Positions 44,719 through 51,855 of a DNA stretch of 64,000 nucleotides are shown here, piece by piece; the first letter of the stretch is position 1; the number at the start of each line of letters is the position of its first letter. The translations under genes and the position numbers were made by a program. The notes under the pieces were generated by a model. The model was not told where the DNA came from. It worked only from the letters and a program-made list of their open reading frames with translations, and ran no database searches. The DNA is from Clostridia bacterium (GTDB lineage Bacteria; Bacillota; Clostridia; Oscillospirales; Acutalibacteraceae). The DNA lies in the NCBI GenBank assembly GCA_017621885.1, contig JAGASD010000004.1:1-64000 (forward strand), read 5' to 3'.

Positions 44719-44729
44719 CGTATGTTAGC

Positions 44730-44864
44730 GAAGCCTATCCTCCTTGCCGCTTGCGGGAGGGAGGGGGACCATTCTCCGATGAAACTGTTGTTATAGTGTA
44801 TTTACCACGGGTGGAAAAATAATTGTAAAAGTAATGTTTGGGCGGAATGGTGGAAGGTACCATT
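44730..44864. repeat. Palindromic repeat A, copy 5 (left half only)
   Basis: Starts GCGAAGCCTATCCTCCTTGC, identical to the end of copy 2, continues GGGAGGGAGGGGGACCATTCT and reaches GGGCGGAATGGTGGAAGGT, then stops: the right half is missing. Its sequence follows copy 2 almost base for base to that point. Confidence 0.8.
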
Positions 44865-44943
44865 TTCGAAAACAAAAAATAAATGGGAAATAATAAGGAA
44901 TTATTTTAGCACAGCGTTATAATTATAAATACAGCAGAAAAGA

Positions 44944-44986
44944 TTAAAGCACCCCGAAGCTCATATATTGAACTTCGGGGTGCTTT
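44944..44986 (-). terminator. Terminator of beta-helix protein gene
   Basis: Fourteen-base perfect stem AAAGCACCCCGAAG (44946-44959)/CTTCGGGGTGCTTT (44973-44986), next to the minus-strand stop. Confidence 0.88.
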
Positions 44987-44992
44987 GCGTCA

Positions 44993-46651
44993 TTATTTAA
45001 CTGTTATATTCGCATAACTATCATACTCAAACTGATTTGTATTGAGTGATGTTATTTTTGAACCGCTTGCATATACGTTTTCAAATTCAACCTGAATTGA
45101 GTTGGGTTTGCCGTTGGAAGCGATTTTGTTCGCAAGGGGAGCAGTATAATGAATATTTTTATATTTAACGTTTGATATGCTGAAATTTTCAACGGTATCG
45201 CCGTAAATCAGGCAAGCTATTGCTCTGCCGGATGCTCTGTAAACATCAATGTTTTCAAATGTTACATTATCAATGCTACCGCCGGGATTTTCAACAATGA
45301 TTGCAAGGGCGGGGATTCTGTCTGCGTTCCAGGTTGCATCGTGGAAAATAACGCTTGAATCCTTGAAGGTAATATCTTTAATATCCTTATAAACCTCACC
45401 GCAAATGCCGAAGCAACGGGCTTTTCCGTTCCAGGCGGTGCAGTTTGTGAACGTGACGTTCTTGCTTATTGCTTCTTCTCTGCCGCCGGCAGCCTTAACG
45501 TCGAACAAATCGTCACCGCTTCGGCAGAAGGAATTATCTATTGTAACGTTTCTTGAATTGCAAATAGCGAAAGCGTCGGAATTCTGGCGGTAACCGAAAA
45601 TGTCAACGTTTTTAATTGTAAGGTTTTCGCAATCGTAGGTTATGAAGGACCATTCGGGAGAATTTATAATTTTGATACCGTTAACCTCTATGTTGTTAGC
45701 GTATGCAAATATAATGCCTCGACGTTCGCGTCTGTCAAGATGGGAAAGGTCAATGGCGCCGTTTCCGACGAACTTCAGATTATTACAGCAGTTGAAATTC
45801 AGATAGGGAGTACGTGTCAGCCCCATAGGAAGCTGACCGGCATTCATTTCAGCCCGATCTGTTTTTGTTGCATCGTTCATATCGTCGGTTTCGTTGTTTA
45901 TGTCGTATTTGTGCTGAGCGAGAAGATATGCACCGCGTTTCAGATAAATTACTGTATTGCTGTAGCCGAAAAGATTATAACAGGGGGCGGTATGCACACC
46001 TTTTTCCATAACAATAACGTTGTTTTCGCCGTATTGAGCCTTGTATTGCTCAATTTCTTTTTCTTCATCAACCAATTCACGTACGAATAGAGTGAAGCCG
46101 TGCTCCTGATCGTCACCGTTAAAAACAAAGGTATACGTGCCAAGCTCGGTAATTCGCTCGTTTAAAACTGTATTTAAGAACATGGGATTAATATTGGCAC
46201 TTCTCGGGAACACGGTCACACTGTTCATTATGAATCCGTGGGTGTTCAGCTGGAAATCAAGGTTGATATCTCTGATTGTGTCAACATAAATTTCACAGAA
46301 CGAGTGTAGTGCACCCTTTTGCGTTGTTCCTACAAAAACAGTTGCGGCGTATACAGGGATTCTTTTTTCTTCAACGTGCACGGTGAAATAAGGGGATTTG
46401 ATTATTCCGTTTATATCTTGGTAACCCTGGGCGTTAACGTATAATTCGTCACCGTCATCATCAGCACGCTGCGTGAAAGAAGCGACGGTAAGCCCTGCGG
46501 ACGAAAGCGGCTTGATCGCTTCTTCGGGATATTCCAGATACTCAAAAATTTCATTTGTCTGAGTGGGCGGAACTTCATTCGGTCTGTCAAAAATGTTGAA
46601 AGCAGAAAGAAAAGCTAAAAATAAAGCTAAAATTGCTTCGAGAACTTGCAT
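44993..46651 (-). CDS. Secreted right-handed beta-helix protein, GH28/GH49-like
   Basis: 552 residues with an N-terminal signal or anchor (QVLEAILALFLAFLSAFNIF). An N-terminal beta-rich domain (about 60-235) precedes parallel beta-helix coils from about residue 240. The stretch YRQNSDAFAICNSRNVTIDNS followed by RSGDDLFDVKA matches the aspartate-bearing active-site coils of polygalacturonase/dextranase-like hydrolases (GH28, GH49), with Asp residues in NSDAF and GDDLF. Substrate unknown, probably a plant or microbial polysaccharide. ATG at 46651 has GGAG eight bases upstream; the longer frame is less likely. Lies alone. Confidence 0.8.
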   Translation of the reverse strand: MQVLEAILALFLAFLSAFNIFDRPNEVPPTQTNEIFEYLEYPEEAIKPLSSAGLTVASFTQRADDDGDELYVNAQGYQDINGIIKSPYFTVHVEEKRIPVYAATVFVGTTQKGALHSFCEIYVDTIRDINLDFQLNTHGFIMNSVTVFPRSANINPMFLNTVLNERITELGTYTFVFNGDDQEHGFTLFVRELVDEEKEIEQYKAQYGENNVIVMEKGVHTAPCYNLFGYSNTVIYLKRGAYLLAQHKYDINNETDDMNDATKTDRAEMNAGQLPMGLTRTPYLNFNCCNNLKFVGNGAIDLSHLDRRERRGIIFAYANNIEVNGIKIINSPEWSFITYDCENLTIKNVDIFGYRQNSDAFAICNSRNVTIDNSFCRSGDDLFDVKAAGGREEAISKNVTFTNCTAWNGKARCFGICGEVYKDIKDITFKDSSVIFHDATWNADRIPALAIIVENPGGSIDNVTFENIDVYRASGRAIACLIYGDTVENFSISNVKYKNIHYTAPLANKIASNGKPNSIQVEFENVYASGSKITSLNTNQFEYDSYANITVK

Positions 46652-46752
46652 CAAATCAACTCCTGTGATAAGTTGTGTGAATTTTAACATAAAGTAACAG
46701 AAACATCAATAAAAAAAGCAATCTTTTTGTGAGGCTCTTTGCTGTGTCGCTA

Positions 46753-46782
46753 TTGACAAAAAGAATGGTGTTTGTGTATAAT
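46753..46782 (+). promoter_or_regulatory. Promoter of pduL
   Basis: TTGACA (46753-46758), 18 bases, TATAAT (46777-46782): both hexamers perfect. Confidence 0.85.
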
Positions 46783-46829
46783 TTATAAGGATAAAATACA
46801 ATTTGTTTTATTGAAAGAAGGATTTTATT

Positions 46830-47405
46830 ATGTCAAAAGTACTTATTGAAACATCTGCTCGTCACGTTCACGTTTCAAGAGAGGATCTTGATATTCTCTT
46901 TGGTGAAGGCTATGAGCTTACACCTAAAAAATACCTTTCACAGCCCGGACAGTTTGCTTGTGAAGAGCGTGTAGCTGTTGTTGGTGAAAAGGGTCAGTTC
47001 CCTGCAGTTTCAATTCTCGGACCCACAAGACCTGTTTCACAGGTTGAAATCTCTGCTTCTGATGCTCGTTCAATCGGTGTTAAGGCTCCCGTAAGAGAAA
47101 GCGGCGACGTTGCATGCAGCGGTTCTTGCAAGCTTGTCGGACCTAAAGGTGAGGTTGAACTCAGTGAAGGTGTTATTGTTGCTAAAAGACATATCCATCT
47201 TACTCCTGATGCTGCTGCAGAAATCGGTGTTGAGGATAAAGAGGTTGTTGGCGTTAAAATCGAAAGTGACGGCCGTTCACTCATTTTTGGTGACGTTGTT
47301 TGCCGTGTTCATCCCAATTTTGCGCCTGCAATGCATATCGATACAGACGAAAGCAATGCAGCCTTTGCTGTTCCCGGTATGATGGGTGAGGTTGTTAAAT
47401 TCTGA
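46830..47405 (+). CDS. pduL: PduL-type phosphotransacylase
   Basis: 191-residue phosphate acyltransferase converting acyl-CoA (acetyl or propionyl) and phosphate to acyl phosphate. Two zinc-binding His segments, ARHVHVS near residue 12 and KRHIHLTP near 120, belong to the two barrel domains. No microcompartment targeting peptide and no compartment genes nearby, so this is the housekeeping form that replaces Pta for acetate production. No acetate kinase gene adjacent. GAAAGAAGG precedes the ATG; strong codon bias. Confidence 0.93.
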   Translation: MSKVLIETSARHVHVSREDLDILFGEGYELTPKKYLSQPGQFACEERVAVVGEKGQFPAVSILGPTRPVSQVEISASDARSIGVKAPVRESGDVACSGSCKLVGPKGEVELSEGVIVAKRHIHLTPDAAAEIGVEDKEVVGVKIESDGRSLIFGDVVCRVHPNFAPAMHIDTDESNAAFAVPGMMGEVVKF

Positions 47406-47423
47406 TTTCGTTGAAAATAACAA

Positions 47424-47460
47424 AAACTGTTGCAGTTTAAGTGCTGCAACAGTTTTATTT
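47424..47460. terminator. Terminator between pduL and XRE gene
   Basis: Twelve-base perfect stem AAACTGTTGCAG (47424-47435)/CTGCAACAGTTT (47444-47455) followed by TATTTTATT; usable from both sides. Confidence 0.85.
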
Positions 47461-47837
47461 TATTGCTTGTTTTCTTCGTTCCTTTGGATAATCTTTTTGA
47501 TTAACTCATCATCGGGGGCTGCTGTGCGGTAATACAGTATGAGCTGAACTTCGTCCCAGGATAAATCGGACATTTTCAGTGTTTCCGGTTTTACTTCGTC
47601 GTCTTCTGATAAAATATCTTCGTCGGAGTGTAAAGCGAGTCGGGGGATATAACCGTAAAATTCGTCAACCGTCACCTTGTAGCATTGTGCGAGCTTTGTG
47701 ACGGTATCAATATCGGGTTGCCGTCTTCCGCTTTCATAATCGCAATAAGTGTCAACGCTTATACCGAGGTAATCCGCAAGAGTGCTTTCTTTCAGTTTGT
47801 TGTATTCGCGGAATTGTTTTATTCTGTTGCAAAGCAT
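47460..47837 (-). CDS. XRE-family transcriptional regulator (125 aa)
   Basis: N-terminal Cro/CI-type helix-turn-helix (about residues 5-60: TLADYLGISVDTYCDYESGRRQPDIDTVTKLA), then an acidic linker and a C-terminal helical region (DLSWDEVQLILYYRTAAPDDELIKKII) that may dimerise. The promoter has an extended -10 and a Spo0A-box-like TTTTGTCGAAA between -35 and -10. Target unknown; it may regulate itself. Confidence 0.88.
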   Translation of the reverse strand: MLCNRIKQFREYNKLKESTLADYLGISVDTYCDYESGRRQPDIDTVTKLAQCYKVTVDEFYGYIPRLALHSDEDILSEDDEVKPETLKMSDLSWDEVQLILYYRTAAPDDELIKKIIQRNEENKQ

Positions 47838-47857
47838 ATTATCACCACCATATTATG

Positions 47858-47886
47858 ATTTTACCATACCTTTCGACAAAAATCAA
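47858..47886 (-). promoter_or_regulatory. Promoter of 125-aa XRE gene with internal TGTCGAA box
   Basis: Minus strand TTGATT (complement of 47881-47886), 17 bases, TAAAAT (complement of 47858-47863) with TGG before it. TTTTGTCGAAA (complement of 47871-47881) fills the spacer, a position that would block RNA polymerase when bound. Confidence 0.65.
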
Positions 47887-47969
47887 CATTGCATATCAAA
47901 GTGCGGTTCTGCGTGGCTGATAATATATTATTTGGTTGTTGGTTTAAAACATAACAAGAAACTAATGTA

Positions 47970-47997
47970 AAAAAATAAAGCACCTTAACGGTGCTTT
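47970..47997 (-). terminator. Terminator of 83-aa XRE gene
   Basis: Stem AAAGCACC (47977-47984)/GGTGCTTT (47990-47997), five-base loop, then ATTTTTTT on the minus strand. Confidence 0.8.
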
Positions 47998-48009
47998 AAA
48001 AGGAAAAAA

Positions 48010-48261
48010 TCAATTTTCATCTATGCCGAGAAGCCAGTTAACGGACACGCCGAGCACTTCGGATAAAGCGACGAGCTCTGTGTCACAAACAGAACGAACC
48101 TGACCTTCTAATTTAGAAAGTCCCGAAGCGTTAAGATCCACACCGCGGATTTGAAGCTGTGTAAGAAGATCTTTTTGTTTCATACCTATAGCTTTTCTTC
48201 TTTCTTCAACTTTGGTTCCGCAGATGTTTTTGGTGCCGATGGGCTGTTTCCTGATTCTCAT
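48010..48261 (-). CDS. Small XRE-family regulator (83 aa)
   Basis: Almost nothing but a Cro/CI helix-turn-helix domain: KVEERRKAIGMKQKDLLTQL, then SGLSKLEGQVRSVCDTELVALSEVLGVSVNWLLG. The region between helices 2 and 3 (QIRGVDLNASG) is slightly long. Own promoter with extended -10; a TTTTGTCGAAA lies upstream of the -35. Separate unit from the 125-residue regulator, since a terminator lies between them. Confidence 0.85.
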   Translation of the reverse strand: MRIRKQPIGTKNICGTKVEERRKAIGMKQKDLLTQLQIRGVDLNASGLSKLEGQVRSVCDTELVALSEVLGVSVNWLLGIDEN

Positions 48262-48295
48262 CCGTTAGTCCCCCTTGTTCGTTGAATATATTATT

Positions 48296-48324
48296 ATGAT
48301 ATCACAAGGAAAATCAACTTGCAA
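48296..48324 (-). promoter_or_regulatory. Promoter of 83-aa XRE gene
   Basis: Minus strand TTGCAA (complement of 48319-48324), 17 bases, TATCAT (complement of 48296-48301) with TGA before it. The -35 is inside the palindrome CTTGCAAG. Confidence 0.6.
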
Positions 48325-48337
48325 GGGGTTAATTATC

Positions 48338-48376
48338 TTTTTTCGACAAAATGCACTTTTTTTGACGAAAAAACTA
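48338..48376. promoter_or_regulatory. Inverted TGTCGAA-type boxes between XRE and pncB
   Basis: TTTCGACAAAA (48341-48351, exact Spo0A-box core TTCGACA) is followed by TTTGACGAAAA (48361-48371), an imperfect inverted copy. They lie upstream of both divergent promoters. The same 11-mer is found in the promoter of the 125-residue XRE gene. Confidence 0.45.
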
Positions 48377-48406
48377 AATTAGTTTAATAAAAGTGCGCAA
48401 AAACAT

Positions 48407-48435
48407 TTGATATACAGGGTGTTATGTGATAAAAT
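48407..48435 (+). promoter_or_regulatory. Promoter of pncB
   Basis: TTGATA (48407-48412), 17 bases, TAAAAT (48430-48435) with extended -10 TGA. Confidence 0.65.
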
Positions 48436-48489
48436 AAGAAAGAAATTCAAGGTTGGAATACCTTTTCTGACTGTGCAATGAGGTGTGCT

Positions 48490-49953
48490 ATGGAGCTATC
48501 TAAAGAATTATTTGCTGATTATAACTGCCTTACTACCGCTGAGGGTCTTCTTGCGGCAGGGATGGAGAATATTAACGTAACCTATGATATGTATTTCAGA
48601 GAAATTCCCGACAAGGGCGGCTTTGCCGTTATGGCAGGTCTCGAACAGTTGGTTGACAGATTGAAAAATCTCAGCTTTGATGAAAAATGTATTGATTCTT
48701 TCAGAAAGCAGGGCTTTTCCGAGAAGTTTATAGAATACTTTGAAAATTTTGATTTTAAATGTGACGTATACGCTATGCCGGAGGGAACCCCGATTTTTCC
48801 GAATGAACCGATTGTTAAGGTTTGCGGCCCTGCTATTCAGGCGCAGCTTATTGAAACCCTTGTTCTTAATACAATAAATCATCAGACCCTTATTGCTACA
48901 AAGGCAAACCGTGTTTTTCGATCTGCAATGGGTCGCAAGGTTATTGAATCCGGTGCAAGACGAGCTCACGGTTTATCGGCGGCTGTTGACGGTGCAAGAG
49001 CGGCTTATATTGGCGGTGTTAGCGGTACAACCTTTTATCCCGCGTCGCAAAAGCACAATATTCCCGTAGCTACTGTTATGGGGCACGGTTGGGTGCAGCT
49101 TTTCGACAGTGAGATTGAAGCGTTTGAAGTGTATCTTGAGGAGCATGGAGAAGACGGTATGCTTCTTGTTGATACATACGATACTCTTGACAGCGGCGTG
49201 AAAAATGCCATTCAGGCATTCAATGAGGTGCTTTCTCCCAAGGGTTTGCGCCCTGCAGGTATTGTAATTGACAGTGGTGATATGACGTATCTTTCAAAGC
49301 GCGCAAGAAGAATGCTCGATGAAGCGGGCTTCCCTGATTGTGATATATATGCATCCAATTCGCTTGATGAAGTTCTTATAAAGGATATGCTCAATCAAGG
49401 TGCAAAAATTGACGGCTTCCTTGTGGGCGAAAAGCTTATAACATCCGCATCTGCACCGGTGCTTGACGGCGTTTATAAGCTTTGTGAAACCGAGAAGGAC
49501 GGCGTTAAGCTTCCGGCTATTATGGTAAGTAATAATGTTAATAAAATTACAACACCTTGTTCAAAACGTGTGTGGCGGCTTTTCGATATGGAAACGGGTA
49601 AAGCTGTTGCGGATGTCCTGACAACAGCGGATGAGAGTGTTGCGGATGAAAAAACGTATTCTCTTTTTGATCCTGATTTCACATGGAAAAGAAAGACGGT
49701 TGATAATTTCGTTGCCCGTGAAATGCTCGTGCCTGTTTTCAAGAAGGGCGAATGCATTTATGAAAGCCCGTCTCTTGAGGATATACGTATTTACTGTAAT
49801 GAGCAGGTTTCATCCTTGTGGGAAGAGGTTGTAAGATTTGAAAATCCGCACAGATATTATGTTGATTTTTCAGGAAAGCTGTGGGGAATAAAGCAGTCCT
49901 TGATTGAAAAAATAATGCGTAATTCCGATGCGGGAGATAATCAGTATGTCTGA
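48490..49953 (+). CDS. pncB: Nicotinate phosphoribosyltransferase
   Basis: 487-residue enzyme making nicotinate mononucleotide from nicotinate and PRPP (Preiss-Handler NAD salvage). The opening DYNCLTTAEGLLAAGMENINVTYDMYFRE-like segment, the active-site part IESGARRAHGLSAA, GGVSGTT and the late IDSGDMTYLSKRARRML are as expected. ATG at 48490 follows GAGGTGTGCT; an ATG four codons earlier overlaps that site. The end overlaps the next gene by eight bases. Confidence 0.95.
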   Translation: MELSKELFADYNCLTTAEGLLAAGMENINVTYDMYFREIPDKGGFAVMAGLEQLVDRLKNLSFDEKCIDSFRKQGFSEKFIEYFENFDFKCDVYAMPEGTPIFPNEPIVKVCGPAIQAQLIETLVLNTINHQTLIATKANRVFRSAMGRKVIESGARRAHGLSAAVDGARAAYIGGVSGTTFYPASQKHNIPVATVMGHGWVQLFDSEIEAFEVYLEEHGEDGMLLVDTYDTLDSGVKNAIQAFNEVLSPKGLRPAGIVIDSGDMTYLSKRARRMLDEAGFPDCDIYASNSLDEVLIKDMLNQGAKIDGFLVGEKLITSASAPVLDGVYKLCETEKDGVKLPAIMVSNNVNKITTPCSKRVWRLFDMETGKAVADVLTTADESVADEKTYSLFDPDFTWKRKTVDNFVAREMLVPVFKKGECIYESPSLEDIRIYCNEQVSSLWEEVVRFENPHRYYVDFSGKLWGIKQSLIEKIMRNSDAGDNQYV

Positions 49954-51250
49954 AAGATATAAACTGGGATTAACACGCAACCGGCTCTTTGAGTTCGATA
50001 ATTGCGTTGTGTTTGCCGGCAGGTACGATTGTTCTGTAGAACAAGATAAAGGGGACAGGTCAATAAAACTGCTTTCCCTTAAAGAACCGCTGGTCACTGC
50101 AAGGGTTGAGCTTGAAAAGGACGGCGAGGCCTTCGCGGTCGCGGAGCAGGTTGCCCAAAAGCTTAACCTGTGTGATGAAAATCACTGCGAGGTTTTGAAA
50201 AAATACGAATTGTGTGGCTTGAATTTTTGGGAACGGCTTTTTGAATTTACTGTTTCTTCTGACGGCTATTTTATAATTGCCGGACACACTTGCGTTGCCG
50301 ATGCCAAAGCTCTTTTGCGCATTGCTGTGTGGTTTTCTGAAATTTACAATTCAGACAGCTTGAGTGTTGAGCCCTCCGAAACGGTTGTTGTTTCGCAAAA
50401 ATCTCAGCTGCCGCTGGAGGTTTTGTCTCCGATTACGGATAAGCTTTCTGTTGAGCTTGATTCAAAATGGTTGGGGAAGTCTTGTGTTTTCGGCGTTGAA
50501 GATTACAAAAGGGCTAAGAGGAGCTACGACGCTTCAAGATCTGCAAGGTCAAGGTTTGAATGTGAGCTTTCGGAAGAGGTTGTTTGCGGACTTAAATCCT
50601 ATTGTGCCGAGAATTGTGTGGATGTGTCTTCCGTTATTGGCTTTGCGTTTTATGAGGAGCTTTGCAAAAATATTCCTTTAAAAACCGCAGCTTCAAAAAT
50701 GAATGTTTACGGCGATTCAAGATTTTTTTTCGAGGATAACAAAAAATACGGTGTCGGTGCTTATAACGGCGTTGTAAACGTTTGTTTAAAAAAGAAGGAT
50801 AAAATGAAAACCGATGATGAAAGACTTAAAGCGTTTCACATCAATATATATAAAGGTGTAACCTCCGCCTTTAAAGTTTTTTATGATGATGCTTTTATGA
50901 TGTCCGTGTCACCCTCTTTGTGCGACAGTGCCTATATGTATGCCGCAGGGGAGTATAAAAATAAAGCCTCCGCAAAGTTTGCGGATAATTACGGCTGCAA
51001 AAATGAAATGCTGTGTGATTATTTCTCTTGCAATCTTGAACAGGCTTTCTGGAGTGAGCTGAAACGCTTTTCCGATATTACCGTAGAAGAGCCGTTTAAA
51101 ATGCGCAGTCTTTTCTGTTTGAATTTTGTTTTGAAAGACGGTAAGGGATTTGTTACGTTCCGATATAAAGAATCTTTGTGCAACGACAAAACCGCAGAAG
51201 TAATCTTTAAAAATGCCGTTGAGAATATAACCGCATTTTCACAAAAATAA
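49946..51250 (+). CDS. Condensation-domain/acetyltransferase-like protein, degenerate active site
   Basis: 434-residue protein with the layout of a CAT/condensation-domain fold: an N-terminal half containing YFIIAGHTCVADAKALLRIA (about residues 105-125), which sits where the catalytic HHxxxDG of condensation enzymes would be but reads HTCVADA, so the general-base histidine seems replaced by threonine. Middle and C-terminal parts are not recognisable by motif. ATG at 49946 follows GGGAG nine bases upstream and overlaps the pncB stop. Function unknown; the coupling with NAD salvage may be only positional. Strong terminator follows. Confidence 0.6.
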   Translation: MSERYKLGLTRNRLFEFDNCVVFAGRYDCSVEQDKGDRSIKLLSLKEPLVTARVELEKDGEAFAVAEQVAQKLNLCDENHCEVLKKYELCGLNFWERLFEFTVSSDGYFIIAGHTCVADAKALLRIAVWFSEIYNSDSLSVEPSETVVVSQKSQLPLEVLSPITDKLSVELDSKWLGKSCVFGVEDYKRAKRSYDASRSARSRFECELSEEVVCGLKSYCAENCVDVSSVIGFAFYEELCKNIPLKTAASKMNVYGDSRFFFEDNKKYGVGAYNGVVNVCLKKKDKMKTDDERLKAFHINIYKGVTSAFKVFYDDAFMMSVSPSLCDSAYMYAAGEYKNKASAKFADNYGCKNEMLCDYFSCNLEQAFWSELKRFSDITVEEPFKMRSLFCLNFVLKDGKGFVTFRYKESLCNDKTAEVIFKNAVENITAFSQK

Positions 51251-51265
51251 ATATATTTTTTATAT

Positions 51266-51309
51266 TAGCGATTTCAAGCAAAAACAGCTTGACATCGCTA
51301 TTTTTTTTT
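51266..51309 (+). terminator. Terminator before the dcw cluster
   Basis: TAGCGAT-TCAAGC (51266-51279) pairs with GCTTGA-ATCGCTA (51287-51300), with one mismatch inside, then nine T. Confidence 0.88.
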
Positions 51310-51321
51310 GATGCAAAACTA

Positions 51322-51350
51322 TTGACAAAAATGGGTGGGTTAATTATAAT
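51322..51350 (+). promoter_or_regulatory. Consensus promoter of mraZ-rsmH-ftsL
   Basis: TTGACA (51322-51327), exactly 17 bases, TATAAT (51345-51350): a perfect sigma-A consensus with start of transcription expected near 51357. Confidence 0.9.
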
Positions 51351-51386
51351 AGTGTCATGATGTGTCACGAAATGGGTCAAAGTGTC
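51332..51386 (+). promoter_or_regulatory. Candidate MraZ operator: period-10 TGGGT/GTGTC array
   Basis: TGGGT at 51332-51336 and 51373-51377; GTGTC at 51352-51356, 51362-51366 and 51382-51386. Starts fall at steps of 10 or 20 bases (one off by a base). MraZ of other bacteria binds tandem TGGG(N) boxes at about 10-base steps before its own gene. Here the array covers the spacer, the start of transcription and the leader. Confidence 0.5.
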
Positions 51387-51426
51387 TCGGTTTTGGATGC
51401 AAATTTACGCGGAAAGGATTGTCGGT

Positions 51427-51855
51427 ATGTTTTGCAGTCAGTTTGAACATTCACTTGATGAGAAAAACCGTTTTAAGGTACCGGCATCTCTTCGCGATGA
51501 GTTGGGCACCAAAACCTACCTTATTAAATCTCCCGATTCTGATACAAGGTGCATCTTCCTTTATTCAGAGGAAGGCTGGAACGAGCTTTATAAACAATTT
51601 AACCAGGGCAGTGAACACAATCAGCTTATGCGCCGTATGGCAAGAAAGATTCTTTCAAGTGTTATCTGCGGTGAGGTCGATAAGGGCGGCAGACTTACTC
51701 TTAACGCTGCTCTTAAAGAGTATGCAGGTATTGAAGGCGAAGTGCAGATTGTAGGTAACAACAACCACATAGAGCTCTGGTCACCCGAAGAGTGGGCTAA
51801 AGAGCTTGCTATACTTGATGAGCAGTCAACTGACTCGCTGAATATCAATTTCTGA
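51427..51855 (+). CDS. mraZ: Transcriptional regulator MraZ
   Basis: 142-residue protein with two SpoVT/AbrB-type halves; the DxxxR motifs are DEKNR (residues 10-14 or so) and DKGGR near 80. It forms a ring that binds repeats ahead of the dcw cluster and represses it. The start at 51427 gives the usual FCSQFEHSLDEKNR opening and has AAAGGA eight bases upstream; the open frame extends 15 codons further but without support. The stop overlaps the rsmH start (TGATG). Confidence 0.96.
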   Translation: MFCSQFEHSLDEKNRFKVPASLRDELGTKTYLIKSPDSDTRCIFLYSEEGWNELYKQFNQGSEHNQLMRRMARKILSSVICGEVDKGGRLTLNAALKEYAGIEGEVQIVGNNNHIELWSPEEWAKELAILDEQSTDSLNINF

